Source: an uncultured Pelagibacteraceae bacterium
Lineage (GTDB): Bacteria > Pseudomonadota > Alphaproteobacteria > Pelagibacterales > Pelagibacteraceae
DNA length: 64,000 nucleotides
Reading direction: 5' to 3'
Assembly: GCA_902537845.1 (NCBI GenBank)
Contig: CACBDC010000004.1
Span: 30,352 to 94,351, forward strand
Shown here: positions 43,894 to 52,342 of the stretch, piece after piece
Layout of the letters: the number at the start of each line of letters is the position of its first letter
Position numbering within the stretch: the stretch's first letter is position 1
Position numbers and translations under genes: made by a program
Notes under the pieces: model-generated
Told to the model about the DNA's origin: nothing
Database searches by the model: none
What the model saw: the letters and a program-made list of their open reading frames with translations, nothing else

Positions 43894-44946
43894 ATGAAAT
43901 TGTATAAGCAAATAATTTTTATTTTAATTGTTTTTTTTAAATCTGGAAATCTTTTATCGGAAAATAATCTATTTAATGTTAATAATATAGAATTAGAGAA
44001 AAAAGATAAAATTTCTAATAATACACTCGCAAATCAGGCTATAAAAACCGCTTTCGATCAACTAATCAAAAAAATCCTTTTAAAAAAGGACAATAAAAAA
44101 TTATCAGGGATGGATTTTGCGTCAATAAAACAATTGGTAACATATTATCAAATTTCAAATAGCTCTGAAAAAAAAGATGATAAAAAAGAATTTGTGAATT
44201 TCAGCGTCACTTTTGACAAAGATAAGATGCATGATCTATTTTACAAAAAAGGTATTTCATATTCTGAAATTTCGGATAAAGAGTTGTATATTTTGCCTTT
44301 GCTAATTAAAGTAGATGAAATTTACGTATTTAATAATAATTATTTTTACAAAAATTGGAACGAAATTTATAATATTAATTTAATAGAGTTTATTCTCCCG
44401 TTAGAAAATATTGAAATCATACAAGAAATTAATAAAAATCGTAATAATTTATTAAATATTGATAATAAAAATCTCTTTAAAGAATATGTAAATAAAAACA
44501 CTGCTTTAATTTTAATCGAAGATACTTTAGCTAAAGATAAAAGAGTTTATTTAAAGACAAACATTCAAGGTAAAAATATATCAAAAAATATAATAATAAA
44601 GGAGCAGGATTTAACTTCAGCAGAATTATATAAAAAAATAACTTTAGAAACAAAAAAAGAATTAATAAATTTAGTTAAATCAGAAAATTTAATAGATATC
44701 AGAACTCCATCATTTCTTAATGCAAAATTTGATCTAAGCAGCAAAAAAAATCTAGTGGAACTCAATTCAAGAATTGAAAATATTGACTTAATTGAAAATG
44801 TTTTTGTGCAAGAATTCAATAAAGATTATGTAAACTTAAAAATTAAGTATTTAGGTAAATTAGATAAAATAATAAAACAATTACGGAGTAAAAATATTAT
44901 TCTTGAATTAATTAATGAACAGTGGATTATCACAACCTTAAAATAA
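43894..44946 (+). CDS. DUF2066-like secreted protein
   Basis: 350 aa. Signal peptide MKLYKQIIFILIVFFKSGNLLSE, then a domain with NNTLANQAIKTAFDQLIKKILLKKDNKKL, FVNFSVTFDKDKMHDLFYKKGISYSEISDKELYILPLLI and AELYKKITLETKKELINLVKSENLID. This layout and the position between purM and the Hda gene match the DUF2066 proteins of alphaproteobacteria, which are uncharacterised periplasmic proteins. The similarity is at the level of pattern and context, not a calculated score. It overlaps the hda start by one base (TAATG). Confidence 0.72.
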   Translation: MKLYKQIIFILIVFFKSGNLLSENNLFNVNNIELEKKDKISNNTLANQAIKTAFDQLIKKILLKKDNKKLSGMDFASIKQLVTYYQISNSSEKKDDKKEFVNFSVTFDKDKMHDLFYKKGISYSEISDKELYILPLLIKVDEIYVFNNNYFYKNWNEIYNINLIEFILPLENIEIIQEINKNRNNLLNIDNKNLFKEYVNKNTALILIEDTLAKDKRVYLKTNIQGKNISKNIIIKEQDLTSAELYKKITLETKKELINLVKSENLIDIRTPSFLNAKFDLSSKKNLVELNSRIENIDLIENVFVQEFNKDYVNLKIKYLGKLDKIIKQLRSKNIILELINEQWIITTLK

Positions 44947-45602
44947 TGGACCAACTTATATTTAAATTTCCATTTTCAAAAAAATATTATGAACAAGATT
45001 TTTTTGTTTCTAGCAATAATTTTTCAGCATTTAAATTAATTGAAGGTTGGCCTAATTGGCCCGGCAGATTATTAAATATTTTTGGAGCATCCGGTTCAGG
45101 AAAAACACATCTTGCAAAAATTTTAGAAAAAAAGATAAAAAAAATTAAATTAATAGAGGCAAAAGATGTAAATAACAAAGTTGTTCAAGATTTAAATAAA
45201 ATAGATTGTTTGATAATTGACAGTTTTAATAATGATATTGAAGAAAAATTACTTTATTCAATTATTAATCAATCAAAACAATTGGAAAATTATATATTAA
45301 TAAATTCTGTCTCAGCTATAAAAAATATTAAATTTGATTTAAATGATTTACAATCTAGAATTAATAGTTTTTTATATATCGGAATAGAATTACCTACCGA
45401 CGATTTACTAAAAGTGATAATTTCAAAATCATTATCTGATAAACAAATAAGTATTAACCCAAAAATATCGGAATTTATTATTAAGAATGTAGAAAGATCC
45501 TATGAAAAAATGTTTAAATTCCTTAAAGATGTAGACGAATTGTCTTTATCTACTGGAAAATCAATTAATATTAATCTAATAAAAAAAGTATTAAATCAAT
45601 GA
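44946..45602 (+). CDS. hda: DnaA-like replication regulator Hda
   Basis: 218 aa from the chosen start. A clamp-loop-like N-terminus ([10 protein letters not shown], with QLIFKF resembling the beta-clamp-binding motif QL(S/D)LxF of Hda) is followed by a DnaA-type AAA+ domain: Walker [12 protein letters not shown] (about residues 43-53), Walker B DCLIIDSF, and sensor and helical lid regions to the C-terminus. No DNA-binding domain IV, so it is not DnaA. Expected role: promoting ATP hydrolysis by DnaA at the clamp to stop re-initiation. The track start at 44922 adds MDYHNLKI and would overlap the upstream gene more; 44946 fits the TAATG junction and the clamp motif position. Confidence 0.9.
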   Translation: MDQLIFKFPFSKKYYEQDFFVSSNNFSAFKLIEGWPNWPGRLLNIFGASGSGKTHLAKILEKKIKKIKLIEAKDVNNKVVQDLNKIDCLIIDSFNNDIEEKLLYSIINQSKQLENYILINSVSAIKNIKFDLNDLQSRINSFLYIGIELPTDDLLKVIISKSLSDKQISINPKISEFIIKNVERSYEKMFKFLKDVDELSLSTGKSININLIKKVLNQ

Positions 45603-47386
45603 ATAAATATAGAACTCACAATTGTTCAGAATTAAGTGAAAAAGAAATAAACAAGATAGTAAATATTTCTGGTTGGCTTCATAGAAAAAGAGATCATGGA
45701 AATTTACTATTTATTGACTTAAGAGATCATTACGGAATGACACAATGTGTTATTGAAAATAATAATAAATTTTTTCCTGTTTTAGAAAAATCTAAACCTG
45801 AGACTGTTTTAAAAATAACTGGCAAAGTTGTAAAAAGATCTAGTGAAAGTGAAAATTTAGATTTGAAAACTGGTAAAATTGAAGTTTCTATTCAATCTGT
45901 AGAAGTTTTATCTAATGCGAAAGAGTTACCCATGCCGGTTTTTGGTGAGCAAGAATATCCAGAAGAAATAAGATTAAAATATAGATTTCTAGATTTACGA
46001 AGAGAAGAAATGCATAATAATATGATTTTGAGATCTAAAGTAATTTCTTTTATAAGGACTGAAATGACAAAACTTGGTTTTTTAGAGTATCAAACTCCAA
46101 TTTTAACATCCTCTAGCCCTGAAGGTGCTAGAGATTTTCTAGTTCCTAGTAGATTGAACCCCGGTAAATTTTATGCATTACCGCAAGCACCACAACAATT
46201 TAAGCAATTAATTATGGTTTCAGGCTTTGATAAATATTTTCAAATTGCACCTTGTTTTAGAGACGAAGATGCAAGAGCTGATAGAAGTCCGGGAGAATTT
46301 TATCAATTGGATATAGAGATGTCTTTTGTTGAGCAAGAGGACGTATTCAATGTTGTAGAAAAATTAATGGTAAACTTATTTAAAAAATTTTCTAAAAAAA
46401 AGATACCTAAAGAAAAATTTACAAAGATATCTTATCATGATTCAATGAGAAAATATGGAACTGATAAGCCAGACTTAAGAAATCCATTAATTATTCACGA
46501 CTTAACAGAAATTTTTACAAGAGAAGATGTAAAATTTGATATATTCAAAAAGTTAGTTAAAACCGGATCAATAGTAAGAGCTATAATAACAAAACAGACA
46601 AAAGATAAACCTAGAAGTTTTTTTGATAATATTGATAAATGGGCCAAAGAGCAGGGCGCTTCTGGTTTAGCATATTTTACTATTGAAAAAGATAAAAAGT
46701 TAAGTGGAAAAGGTCCAGTTGGTAAGTTTTTCAGCGAGGAGTCAATTAAAGAAATTATGACAAAATGTAAAGCAGAGGTTGGCGATAGTATTTTTTTCGC
46801 TTGTGGAAAAATAAAAGATATTGAAAAAATTTTATCAGTAGCAAGAAATAAAATTGCGCAAGATTTAAATATTATAGATAAAGATCAATTCAATTTTTGT
46901 TGGATAATTGATTATCCAATGTATGAATTAGATGAAAATTCTAAAAAAATAATTTTTAGTCATAATCCATTTTCTATGCCACAAGGGAATATAAACGAAC
47001 TAAATTTTAACAAACCATTAGAAATGAAGGCTTATCAATACGATATAGTTTGCAACGGCATAGAATTATCTTCTGGAGCGATAAGAAATCATATTCCAGA
47101 ATTAATGTACAAATTATTTTCAGTAGTAGGATATAAAAAAGATGATGTAGAAAAAAAGTTTAGTGGTATGATTAACGCCTTAAGTTATGGAGCTCCTCCA
47201 CATGGAGGTATAGCCCCAGGTATTGATAGAATTGTAATGTTATTAGCTGGCAAAGAAAATATTAGAGAAATAACTCTTTTTCCGATGAATCAAAATGCAC
47301 AAGATCTTATGATGCAGGCACCTTCCGAAGTAGACGAAAAACAATTAAAAGAGCTGAGTATTAAAAAAGATATTAAAAATAATTAG
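45599..47386 (+). CDS. aspS: Aspartyl-tRNA synthetase
   Basis: 595 aa bacterial-type class II synthetase. N-terminal OB-fold anticodon domain ([33 protein letters not shown]), the catalytic domain with [62 protein letters not shown] (motif 2), the bacterial GAD insertion domain, and the C-terminal motif 3 [21 protein letters not shown]. Whether it is discriminating (Asp only) or also charges tRNA-Asn cannot be decided here. It overlaps hda by 4 bp. Its stop interlocks with the gene opposite in TTAG. Confidence 0.98.
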   Translation: MNKYRTHNCSELSEKEINKIVNISGWLHRKRDHGNLLFIDLRDHYGMTQCVIENNNKFFPVLEKSKPETVLKITGKVVKRSSESENLDLKTGKIEVSIQSVEVLSNAKELPMPVFGEQEYPEEIRLKYRFLDLRREEMHNNMILRSKVISFIRTEMTKLGFLEYQTPILTSSSPEGARDFLVPSRLNPGKFYALPQAPQQFKQLIMVSGFDKYFQIAPCFRDEDARADRSPGEFYQLDIEMSFVEQEDVFNVVEKLMVNLFKKFSKKKIPKEKFTKISYHDSMRKYGTDKPDLRNPLIIHDLTEIFTREDVKFDIFKKLVKTGSIVRAIITKQTKDKPRSFFDNIDKWAKEQGASGLAYFTIEKDKKLSGKGPVGKFFSEESIKEIMTKCKAEVGDSIFFACGKIKDIEKILSVARNKIAQDLNIIDKDQFNFCWIIDYPMYELDENSKKIIFSHNPFSMPQGNINELNFNKPLEMKAYQYDIVCNGIELSSGAIRNHIPELMYKLFSVVGYKKDDVEKKFSGMINALSYGAPPHGGIAPGIDRIVMLLAGKENIREITLFPMNQNAQDLMMQAPSEVDEKQLKELSIKKDIKNN

Positions 47387-48204
47387 TTTTTTGTTTTCAG
47401 GTTTATCCTTACGTCAGAAAGATCTACGAGTTTTTCTTCATAATTGCTTCTAACAAAACCTTTCGAAGTTATATTTTTTACAATTTTCAGAAATTTATCA
47501 TCTCCTTTTTCAGTATGTGTACTTTTCGAACTCGCTATAGATGGTGTGTGGGCTAAATCTTCTTTACCTAGATAAGAAATAGCTAGTTCCCTAAAAACAT
47601 AATCTAAAATTGATGAGGCACTCAGTATTCTATCGTTTCCTATAACATGGCCTGACGGTTCAAATTTTGTATCAATAAATGCATCTACATATTCTTCTAA
47701 CGGCACTCCATATTGTAAGCCCAAGGAAATAGCTATTGCAAAATTGTTCATCATTGCTTTAACAAGTTCACCCTCTTTATTTGTGTCAATAAAAATTTCT
47801 CCTATTTTTCCATCATCATATTCACCAGTGTGTAAATAAACTTTATGGTCACCAATTTGTGCTTTTTGGATATAGCCTTTTCTTCTATCTGGCATTTTAA
47901 ATCTTGCGTTATTTTTAACTTTCAAATTTGTGTGACTCTTTTCAATATTTTTTGGCGCAGACTTAATTTGAGTTGCTATATTATTTGAAATTGCCTCCTT
48001 AGGGATTGATTTCTCAGATTTTTCATCATTTTTCCCACCGATTTTTTTTGTTTTTCTATTATTCAACTTTACATCGATTACCTCAACTTCTCCGTCAGAT
48101 CTTTGATCAATCTTAGATAGTTCAGAGTCATCTAAATTGTTTAGCGTATGAACTGTTTTAAATGTACAAGTATAAAAAGTTTCAACTACGTATTTTTTTT
48201 TCAT
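47383..48204 (-). CDS. Orphan TSCPD-domain protein related to the C-terminus of class II ribonucleotide reductase
   Basis: 273 aa. The C-terminal ~170 residues ([70 protein letters not shown], then [32 protein letters not shown]) closely follow the tail region of B12-dependent ribonucleotide reductase (NrdJ). The catalytic barrel of NrdJ (usually >900 residues) is missing and nothing in the neighbourhood encodes it; the Cys-rich CxxC...CxxC end is also absent. The N-terminal 100 residues are unlike RNR and Lys-rich. It may be a free-standing regulator or a remnant; an intact, well-conserved frame favours function. Divergent from the NDUFA12 gene. Confidence 0.8.
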   Translation of the reverse strand: MKKKYVVETFYTCTFKTVHTLNNLDDSELSKIDQRSDGEVEVIDVKLNNRKTKKIGGKNDEKSEKSIPKEAISNNIATQIKSAPKNIEKSHTNLKVKNNARFKMPDRRKGYIQKAQIGDHKVYLHTGEYDDGKIGEIFIDTNKEGELVKAMMNNFAIAISLGLQYGVPLEEYVDAFIDTKFEPSGHVIGNDRILSASSILDYVFRELAISYLGKEDLAHTPSIASSKSTHTEKGDDKFLKIVKNITSKGFVRSNYEEKLVDLSDVRINLKTKN

Positions 48205-48237
48205 AATTTTTATGGAATCTCTTTATTTAGATATATA

Positions 48238-48277
48238 TTAATTGTATAAGGTGTCTATTACTTAATAATACAATTAA
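48238..48277. promoter_or_regulatory. Perfect 10-bp inverted repeat in divergent promoter region
   Basis: TTAATTGTAT - 20 bp - ATACAATTAA, between the divergent TSCPD and NDUFA12 genes, 34 bp from the TSCPD start and 27 bp from the NDUFA12 start. The arm centres lie 30 bp apart, about three helical turns on the same face, so this could bind one or two dimers of a regulator or form a cruciform. No regulator gene is nearby. Confidence 0.4.
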
Positions 48278-48303
48278 GAATTGTGTGGATTTAAAATTTT
48301 ATT

Positions 48304-48654
48304 ATGAACTTAAAAATATTTTTTATTTGGTGGAGAAGGCAAACATTTGGAACCTTTCTTAAAACTCTATTTTTCGGAAAATTTGTTGGATCAGACCAAT
48401 ATGGAAATAAATATTATAAAAGTAAAAATGATGAACGTTGGGTAATTTATTCTAATGAGATTGAAGCAACCAAAATTACATCTGATTGGCATTTGTGGAT
48501 ACACCACACAATTGATAAAATTCCCGATAAAAATGACATTAAATACTCATGGCAAAAAAAACATCTAGAAAATCAAACAGGTTCAAATAATAGTTTTAAG
48601 CCTGTGAGGATAAAAAAAAATAGCATTAAGAAGAAGTATGAAACTTGGAAGTAA
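48304..48654 (+). CDS. NADH:ubiquinone oxidoreductase subunit NDUFA12 family
   Basis: 116 aa accessory subunit of respiratory complex I, a protein family restricted to mitochondria and alphaproteobacteria. The N-terminal FIWWRRQTFGTFLKTLFFGKFVGSDQYGNKYYKSK...ERWVIYS and SDWHLWIHHTIDKIP match the B17.2/NDUFA12 core. A Lys-rich tail follows. The stop of this gene overlaps the start of the DUF2155 gene by 17 bp; NDUFA12 next to DUF2155 is a recurring alphaproteobacterial pair. The nuo operon itself is not in the window. Confidence 0.94.
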   Translation: MNLKIFFIWWRRQTFGTFLKTLFFGKFVGSDQYGNKYYKSKNDERWVIYSNEIEATKITSDWHLWIHHTIDKIPDKNDIKYSWQKKHLENQTGSNNSFKPVRIKKNSIKKKYETWK

Positions 48655-49135
48655 AATTTTTATTATTTTATATTTTATATCTTTTAATCACTCTTTTGCT
48701 GAGGAAAAAATTATTTTAACTCCTTTAATAAACTTAGAAAAAATTAAACCAAGCTTTGAAGATATAGATATTGAAAACGAAAATATTAATTCACAACAAA
48801 ATCTTAAAGAAAAAAAAAATTCTAAGAACTTAAAATCTTCTCAAGCAATTTTAATTGGTTTGGATAAGATCACGGCTAAGTCTTCGGAACTTGTAGTGAA
48901 TTTGAATGAGTCTAAAAAATTTGGACCTCTAGAGATTAAAATACTAAAATGTGGAAAAGTTAAAGTAAATAACAGAATTGACAGTGTTGCTTACATGCAA
49001 GTGAAGGATTTAACTAAAAATGATAATGAAAAAGTTTTTATTTTTAATGGTTGGACTTTTGCTTCAGATCCAAGTCTAACTCCTTTCGACCACGCTATTT
49101 ATGATTTACAATTATTAAACTGTAATGAAGCTTAA
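48638..49135 (+). CDS. DUF2155 domain protein, exported
   Basis: 165 aa. Signal peptide MKLGSKIFIILYFISFNHSFAEE, a low-complexity Asn/Lys/Glu linker, then the DUF2155 core SSELVVNLNESKKFGPLEIKILKCGKVKVNNRIDSVAYMQVKDL...VFIFNGWTFASDPSLTPFDHAIYDLQLLNC. The two Cys (KCGK and LNC) may pair. The family is an uncharacterised periplasmic beta-rich domain that follows NDUFA12 in many alphaproteobacteria, as here. The 17-bp overlap with the previous gene is long but the signal peptide supports this start. Interlocked TTAA stop with accC. Confidence 0.88.
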   Translation: MKLGSKIFIILYFISFNHSFAEEKIILTPLINLEKIKPSFEDIDIENENINSQQNLKEKKNSKNLKSSQAILIGLDKITAKSSELVVNLNESKKFGPLEIKILKCGKVKVNNRIDSVAYMQVKDLTKNDNEKVFIFNGWTFASDPSLTPFDHAIYDLQLLNCNEA

Positions 49136-50469
49136 TAAAATTTTTCTTTTCCAAGCCAATTTGTATCAAAATTAGAACTAATAAATTTCTCGTGATTTAA
49201 AATTTTTTTGTGTAAATCTATTGTTGTTGTTATTCCCTCTAAAACAAATTCATCCAAAGATCTTAAGGTACGTTGAATAGCTTCAGTTCTATTTCGGCCT
49301 TTACAAATAACTTTTGCAATAAGGCTGTCGTAATACGGTGTAATTTTACAACCTTGAAATATAGAACCATCTACTCTTGTTCTAAATCCAGAAGGCTGAT
49401 GGCAAACACTTATTGTGCCTGGGCTTGGCTGAAAATCTAATGCGGGATTTTCAGCATTAATCCTACACTCAATTGTGTGGCCTCTTGGTTTTATATCATC
49501 CTGTTTTAAAGCAGTTTCACCAGTAAAAGCGATCCATAACTGTTCTTTTACTATATCTATTCCAGTTTGCACTTCAGTTACAGGATGTTCAACTTGAACT
49601 CTTGTGTTCATTTCAAGAAAATAAAATTTTCCATTTTCATAAATAAATTCAACTGTGCCAGCACCTTCGTAATTTATTTGTTCAACCATTTTAACAGTTT
49701 TCTCTAGTAAATCATTTCTCTGATTTTCAGTTAAGACAGGACTTGGGGTCTCTTCAATTAATTTTTGATGTCTTCTCTGAACTGAACAGTCTCTTTCACC
49801 TAAGTGGACTGTTTTGTTTTTTCCAGACATGACCTGAACTTCGATATGTCTTGGATTTTTAAAGTATTTTTCGATATATAATTCATCATTATTAAAAAAT
49901 TTTTTTGCTTCGGACTTTGCTGTAAGAAATAAATTTTCTAAATTTTTTTCTTCTTCAACAATTTTCATACCTTTACCACCTCCACCTCCAGCTGCTTTGA
50001 TAAGAATTGGATACCCGATCTCTTTACAAATTGACTTAGCTTCAGCTAAAGATCTAACGCCACCCTCAGAACCTTCAATTATGGGTAAACCATATTTTTT
50101 AGCAATTCTTTTTGCCTCAATTTTATCTCCCATCTTAGAGATAATCTCTGCACTTGGACCAATAAATTTTATTCCGTGTTTGTTTACAATTTCTGAAAAT
50201 TTAGCATTCTCTGACAAAAATCCATATCCAGGATGAATAGCTTCTGCACCTGTTAAATCGACTGCAGACATTATAGATGAAATATTTAGATAACTATTTT
50301 GAGGTTGATGAGAACCTATACAAACACTTTCATCAGCTAATCTCACATGCATAGAATCAGAATCCACATCTGAATGGACTGCAACTGTTCCTATTCCCCA
50401 TTCTTTACATGCTCTTATTACTCTTACAGCTATTTCACCTCTATTAGCTATTAAAACTTTTTTGAACAT
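49132..50469 (-). CDS. accC: Biotin carboxylase subunit of acetyl-CoA carboxylase
   Basis: 445 aa ATP-grasp enzyme carboxylating the biotin on AccB. KVLIANRGEIAVRVIRACKEWGI begins the protein; the ATP-grasp Gly-rich loop is KAAGGGGGKGMKIV (about residues 159-172), and the catalytic region ERDCSVQRRHQKLIEETPSP, FLEMNTRVQVEHPVTEVQTGID and the C-terminal HKKILNHEKFISSNFDTNWL are typical. With accB 8 bp upstream on the same strand. The carboxyltransferase genes are elsewhere. Confidence 0.98.
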   Translation of the reverse strand: MFKKVLIANRGEIAVRVIRACKEWGIGTVAVHSDVDSDSMHVRLADESVCIGSHQPQNSYLNISSIMSAVDLTGAEAIHPGYGFLSENAKFSEIVNKHGIKFIGPSAEIISKMGDKIEAKRIAKKYGLPIIEGSEGGVRSLAEAKSICKEIGYPILIKAAGGGGGKGMKIVEEEKNLENLFLTAKSEAKKFFNNDELYIEKYFKNPRHIEVQVMSGKNKTVHLGERDCSVQRRHQKLIEETPSPVLTENQRNDLLEKTVKMVEQINYEGAGTVEFIYENGKFYFLEMNTRVQVEHPVTEVQTGIDIVKEQLWIAFTGETALKQDDIKPRGHTIECRINAENPALDFQPSPGTISVCHQPSGFRTRVDGSIFQGCKITPYYDSLIAKVICKGRNRTEAIQRTLRSLDEFVLEGITTTIDLHKKILNHEKFISSNFDTNWLGKEKFY

Positions 50470-50476
50470 CGTAAAT

Positions 50477-50902
50477 TTATTTAAGAAGAACTAAAGTTTG
50501 TCCGAACTCAACCGGCTGGCCATCTTCTACTAGAATTTTTTTTACTTCGCCATCAGAAGTTGAAGGAACATGATTCATAGTTTTCATAGCTTCTACAATC
50601 ATAACGGTTTGTCCTTTTTTTATTTTATCACCTATTTCAACGAATTTTTTAGCCCCAGGTTCTGGTGCCAAATACGCAGTCCCTATAATAGGAGATTTTA
50701 CTCTAACTCCATCACTATCATCGGCAGATTTTAGAACTGCTTTATTTTGTGGTACGACAGTATTTGTTTTTGATTGTTCAATTGATTTAGATGCTTTAGA
50801 GACTTTAATCTTTGTCTGTCCTTCTTGATACTCTAGCTCAGTCAATCCGAATTCTTTTAAATTGTCTACAAGTTCTTTTATTAATTTTTTATCAATTTTC
50901 AT
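50477..50902 (-). CDS. accB: Biotin carboxyl carrier protein of acetyl-CoA carboxylase
   Basis: 141 aa. N-terminal dimerisation-like segment, a Ser/Lys-rich linker (SKASKSIEQSKTNTVVPQNKA), and a C-terminal biotinyl domain with the biotinylated Lys in VEAMKTMNHVPS (about residue 106) and the thumb-containing GTAYLAPEPGAKKFVEIGDKIKKGQ. Overlaps aroQ upstream by 11 bp and precedes accC by 7 bp, the usual aroQ-accB-accC order. Confidence 0.97.
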   Translation of the reverse strand: MKIDKKLIKELVDNLKEFGLTELEYQEGQTKIKVSKASKSIEQSKTNTVVPQNKAVLKSADDSDGVRVKSPIIGTAYLAPEPGAKKFVEIGDKIKKGQTVMIVEAMKTMNHVPSTSDGEVKKILVEDGQPVEFGQTLVLLK

Positions 50903-51335
50903 TTTTAATAAATTTATTCATAGCTTGAAGAGAAATCAAATACCCTTCAGCTCCAAAACCGCAGACAATACCTTTTACAACACTACTTATTAAAGATTTA
51001 TGTCTGAAATCTTCTCTATTATATATATTGGTAATATGCAATTCAATTATTGGAATTTTTAATATTTTAAGAGCATCGTGAATAGCTACAGAAGTATGAG
51101 TATAACCACCTGCATTTATAATAAGTCCATCTTGCTCATTTCTTGATTTTTGAATTTGATTGACTAGCTCACCTTCAATATTCGATTGAAACAAAGTTAA
51201 TTTGATATTATTTTTAAGTGCAAATTCATTACAATTTTTTTCAATATTTTCTAAGGTAGAATTCCCATATTGACTCTTTTCTCTTTCACCTAAAAGGTTG
51301 AGGTTTGGACCATTAAGAATTATAATTTTATTCAT
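50892..51335 (-). CDS. aroQ: 3-dehydroquinate dehydratase, type II
   Basis: 147 aa dodecameric shikimate-pathway enzyme forming 3-dehydroshikimate. ILNGPNLNLLGEREKSQYG begins it with the catalytic Tyr, followed by LTLFQSNIEGELVNQI, INAGGYTHTSVAIHDAL (active-site Asn/His region), ELHITNIYNREDFRHKSLISSVVKGIVCGFGAEGYLISLQAM. Upstream of accB with an 11-bp overlap. Only 28 bp separate its start from the thiS start on the other strand. Confidence 0.97.
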   Translation of the reverse strand: MNKIIILNGPNLNLLGEREKSQYGNSTLENIEKNCNEFALKNNIKLTLFQSNIEGELVNQIQKSRNEQDGLIINAGGYTHTSVAIHDALKILKIPIIELHITNIYNREDFRHKSLISSVVKGIVCGFGAEGYLISLQAMNKFIKNEN

Positions 51336-51363
51336 AATTTTCTTAATATTGAATAACTTAATT

Positions 51364-51567
51364 ATGGCAAAAATACAATTAAATGGAAAAAAAGTAGTAA
51401 TAAAATCTAATTATTCGATATTAGATCTTTTGAAAAAATACAAATTATTAAATAAGAAAATTGCTATAGAGCATAATGGTATAATTATAACGAAAAATAA
51501 ATATAAAAAAAAATTTCTAAAAAATAATGACAAAATTGAAATAGTACATTTCATAGGTGGTGGGTAA
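51364..51567 (+). CDS. thiS: Sulfur carrier protein ThiS
   Basis: 67 aa ubiquitin-like carrier whose C-terminal Gly-Gly is adenylated and loaded with sulfur for the thiazole of thiamine. The protein [20 protein letters not shown]...[12 protein letters not shown] ends in Gly-Gly-Gly. The track begins upstream at 51298 and adds 22 hydrophobic residues inside aroQ on the other strand; I use the ATG at 51364, which gives the family length. The stop overlaps the thiG start region. Confidence 0.93.
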   Translation: MAKIQLNGKKVVIKSNYSILDLLKKYKLLNKKIAIEHNGIIITKNKYKKKFLKNNDKIEIVHFIGGG

Positions 51568-52342
51568 ATTGAAAAAAGACATTTTTAAAGTTGCAGGTAA
51601 AACTCTTCGTTCAAGACTTATTGTTGGAACTGGAAAATACAAAAACTTTTCTGAAACAGCTAAGGCTATTAAAGCTTCAGGCGCAGATATGGTGACTGTG
51701 GCTGTTAGACGAATAAATATTTTAGATAAAAAAAAACCAATTTTAACAGATTATCTTAATCCTAAAAAAATAATATTCTTACCAAATACGGCTGGCTGTT
51801 TTAATTCGGAAGAAGCTTTAAGAACATTGAGGCTTGCTCGTGAAATGGGAGGTTGGAAATTGGTAAAATTAGAAGTTCTAGGTGATAAAAAAACCCTATT
51901 ACCAAATATGATGGAAACAATAAGTTCAACTAAGATACTAGTCAAAGAAGGATTTAAAGTCATGGTTTATTGCACCGATGACCCGCTTCTTGCAAAAATT
52001 TTAGAGGATAGTGGTGCTTCTGCAATTATGCCATTAGCTTCTCCAATTGGAACAGGTTTAGGATTACAAAATAAAGCAAATATTTCTCTAATAATCAAAC
52101 AATCCAAAGTTCCTGTAATTGTTGATGCTGGAATTGGAACTGCCTCTGACGCAACTGTGGCTATGGAATTAGGTTGTGATGGTGTTTTGATTAATAGTGC
52201 AATTGCGAATGCTAAAAAACCATTACTTATGGCTAAAGCTTTTAAAGAAGCCGTAACATCTGGAAGAAACTCCTTTCTTGCAGGTAGAATGCAAAAAAAA
52301 TATTTAGCTTCTCCAAGCTCTCCCGAAGAGGGTCTGATTTAG
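51557..52342 (+). CDS. thiG: Thiazole synthase ThiG
   Basis: 261 aa TIM-barrel enzyme forming thiazole phosphate from deoxyxylulose phosphate, ThiS-thiocarboxylate and a glycine-derived imine. Core [21 protein letters not shown], the Schiff-base Lys region [65 protein letters not shown]. The start is uncertain: GTG 51557 or 51560, or TTG 51569 preceded by the purine-rich GGTGGTGGG. Genes for ThiE, ThiF, ThiH/O and ThiC are not adjacent. The stop interlocks with rne (TTAG). Confidence 0.95.
   Translation: MVGKLKKDIFKVAGKTLRSRLIVGTGKYKNFSETAKAIKASGADMVTVAVRRINILDKKKPILTDYLNPKKIIFLPNTAGCFNSEEALRTLRLAREMGGWKLVKLEVLGDKKTLLPNMMETISSTKILVKEGFKVMVYCTDDPLLAKILEDSGASAIMPLASPIGTGLGLQNKANISLIIKQSKVPVIVDAGIGTASDATVAMELGCDGVLINSAIANAKKPLLMAKAFKEAVTSGRNSFLAGRMQKKYLASPSSPEEGLI

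Noticed and set aside
44922-44945. 8-residue extension of Hda (MDYHNLKI)
   Set aside because: ATG 44946 overlaps the upstream stop as TAATG and puts the clamp-binding-like motif at the N-terminus.
51298-51363. 22-residue hydrophobic extension of ThiS in the track
   Set aside because: It is antisense to the start of aroQ and would give ThiS an unlikely membrane helix.
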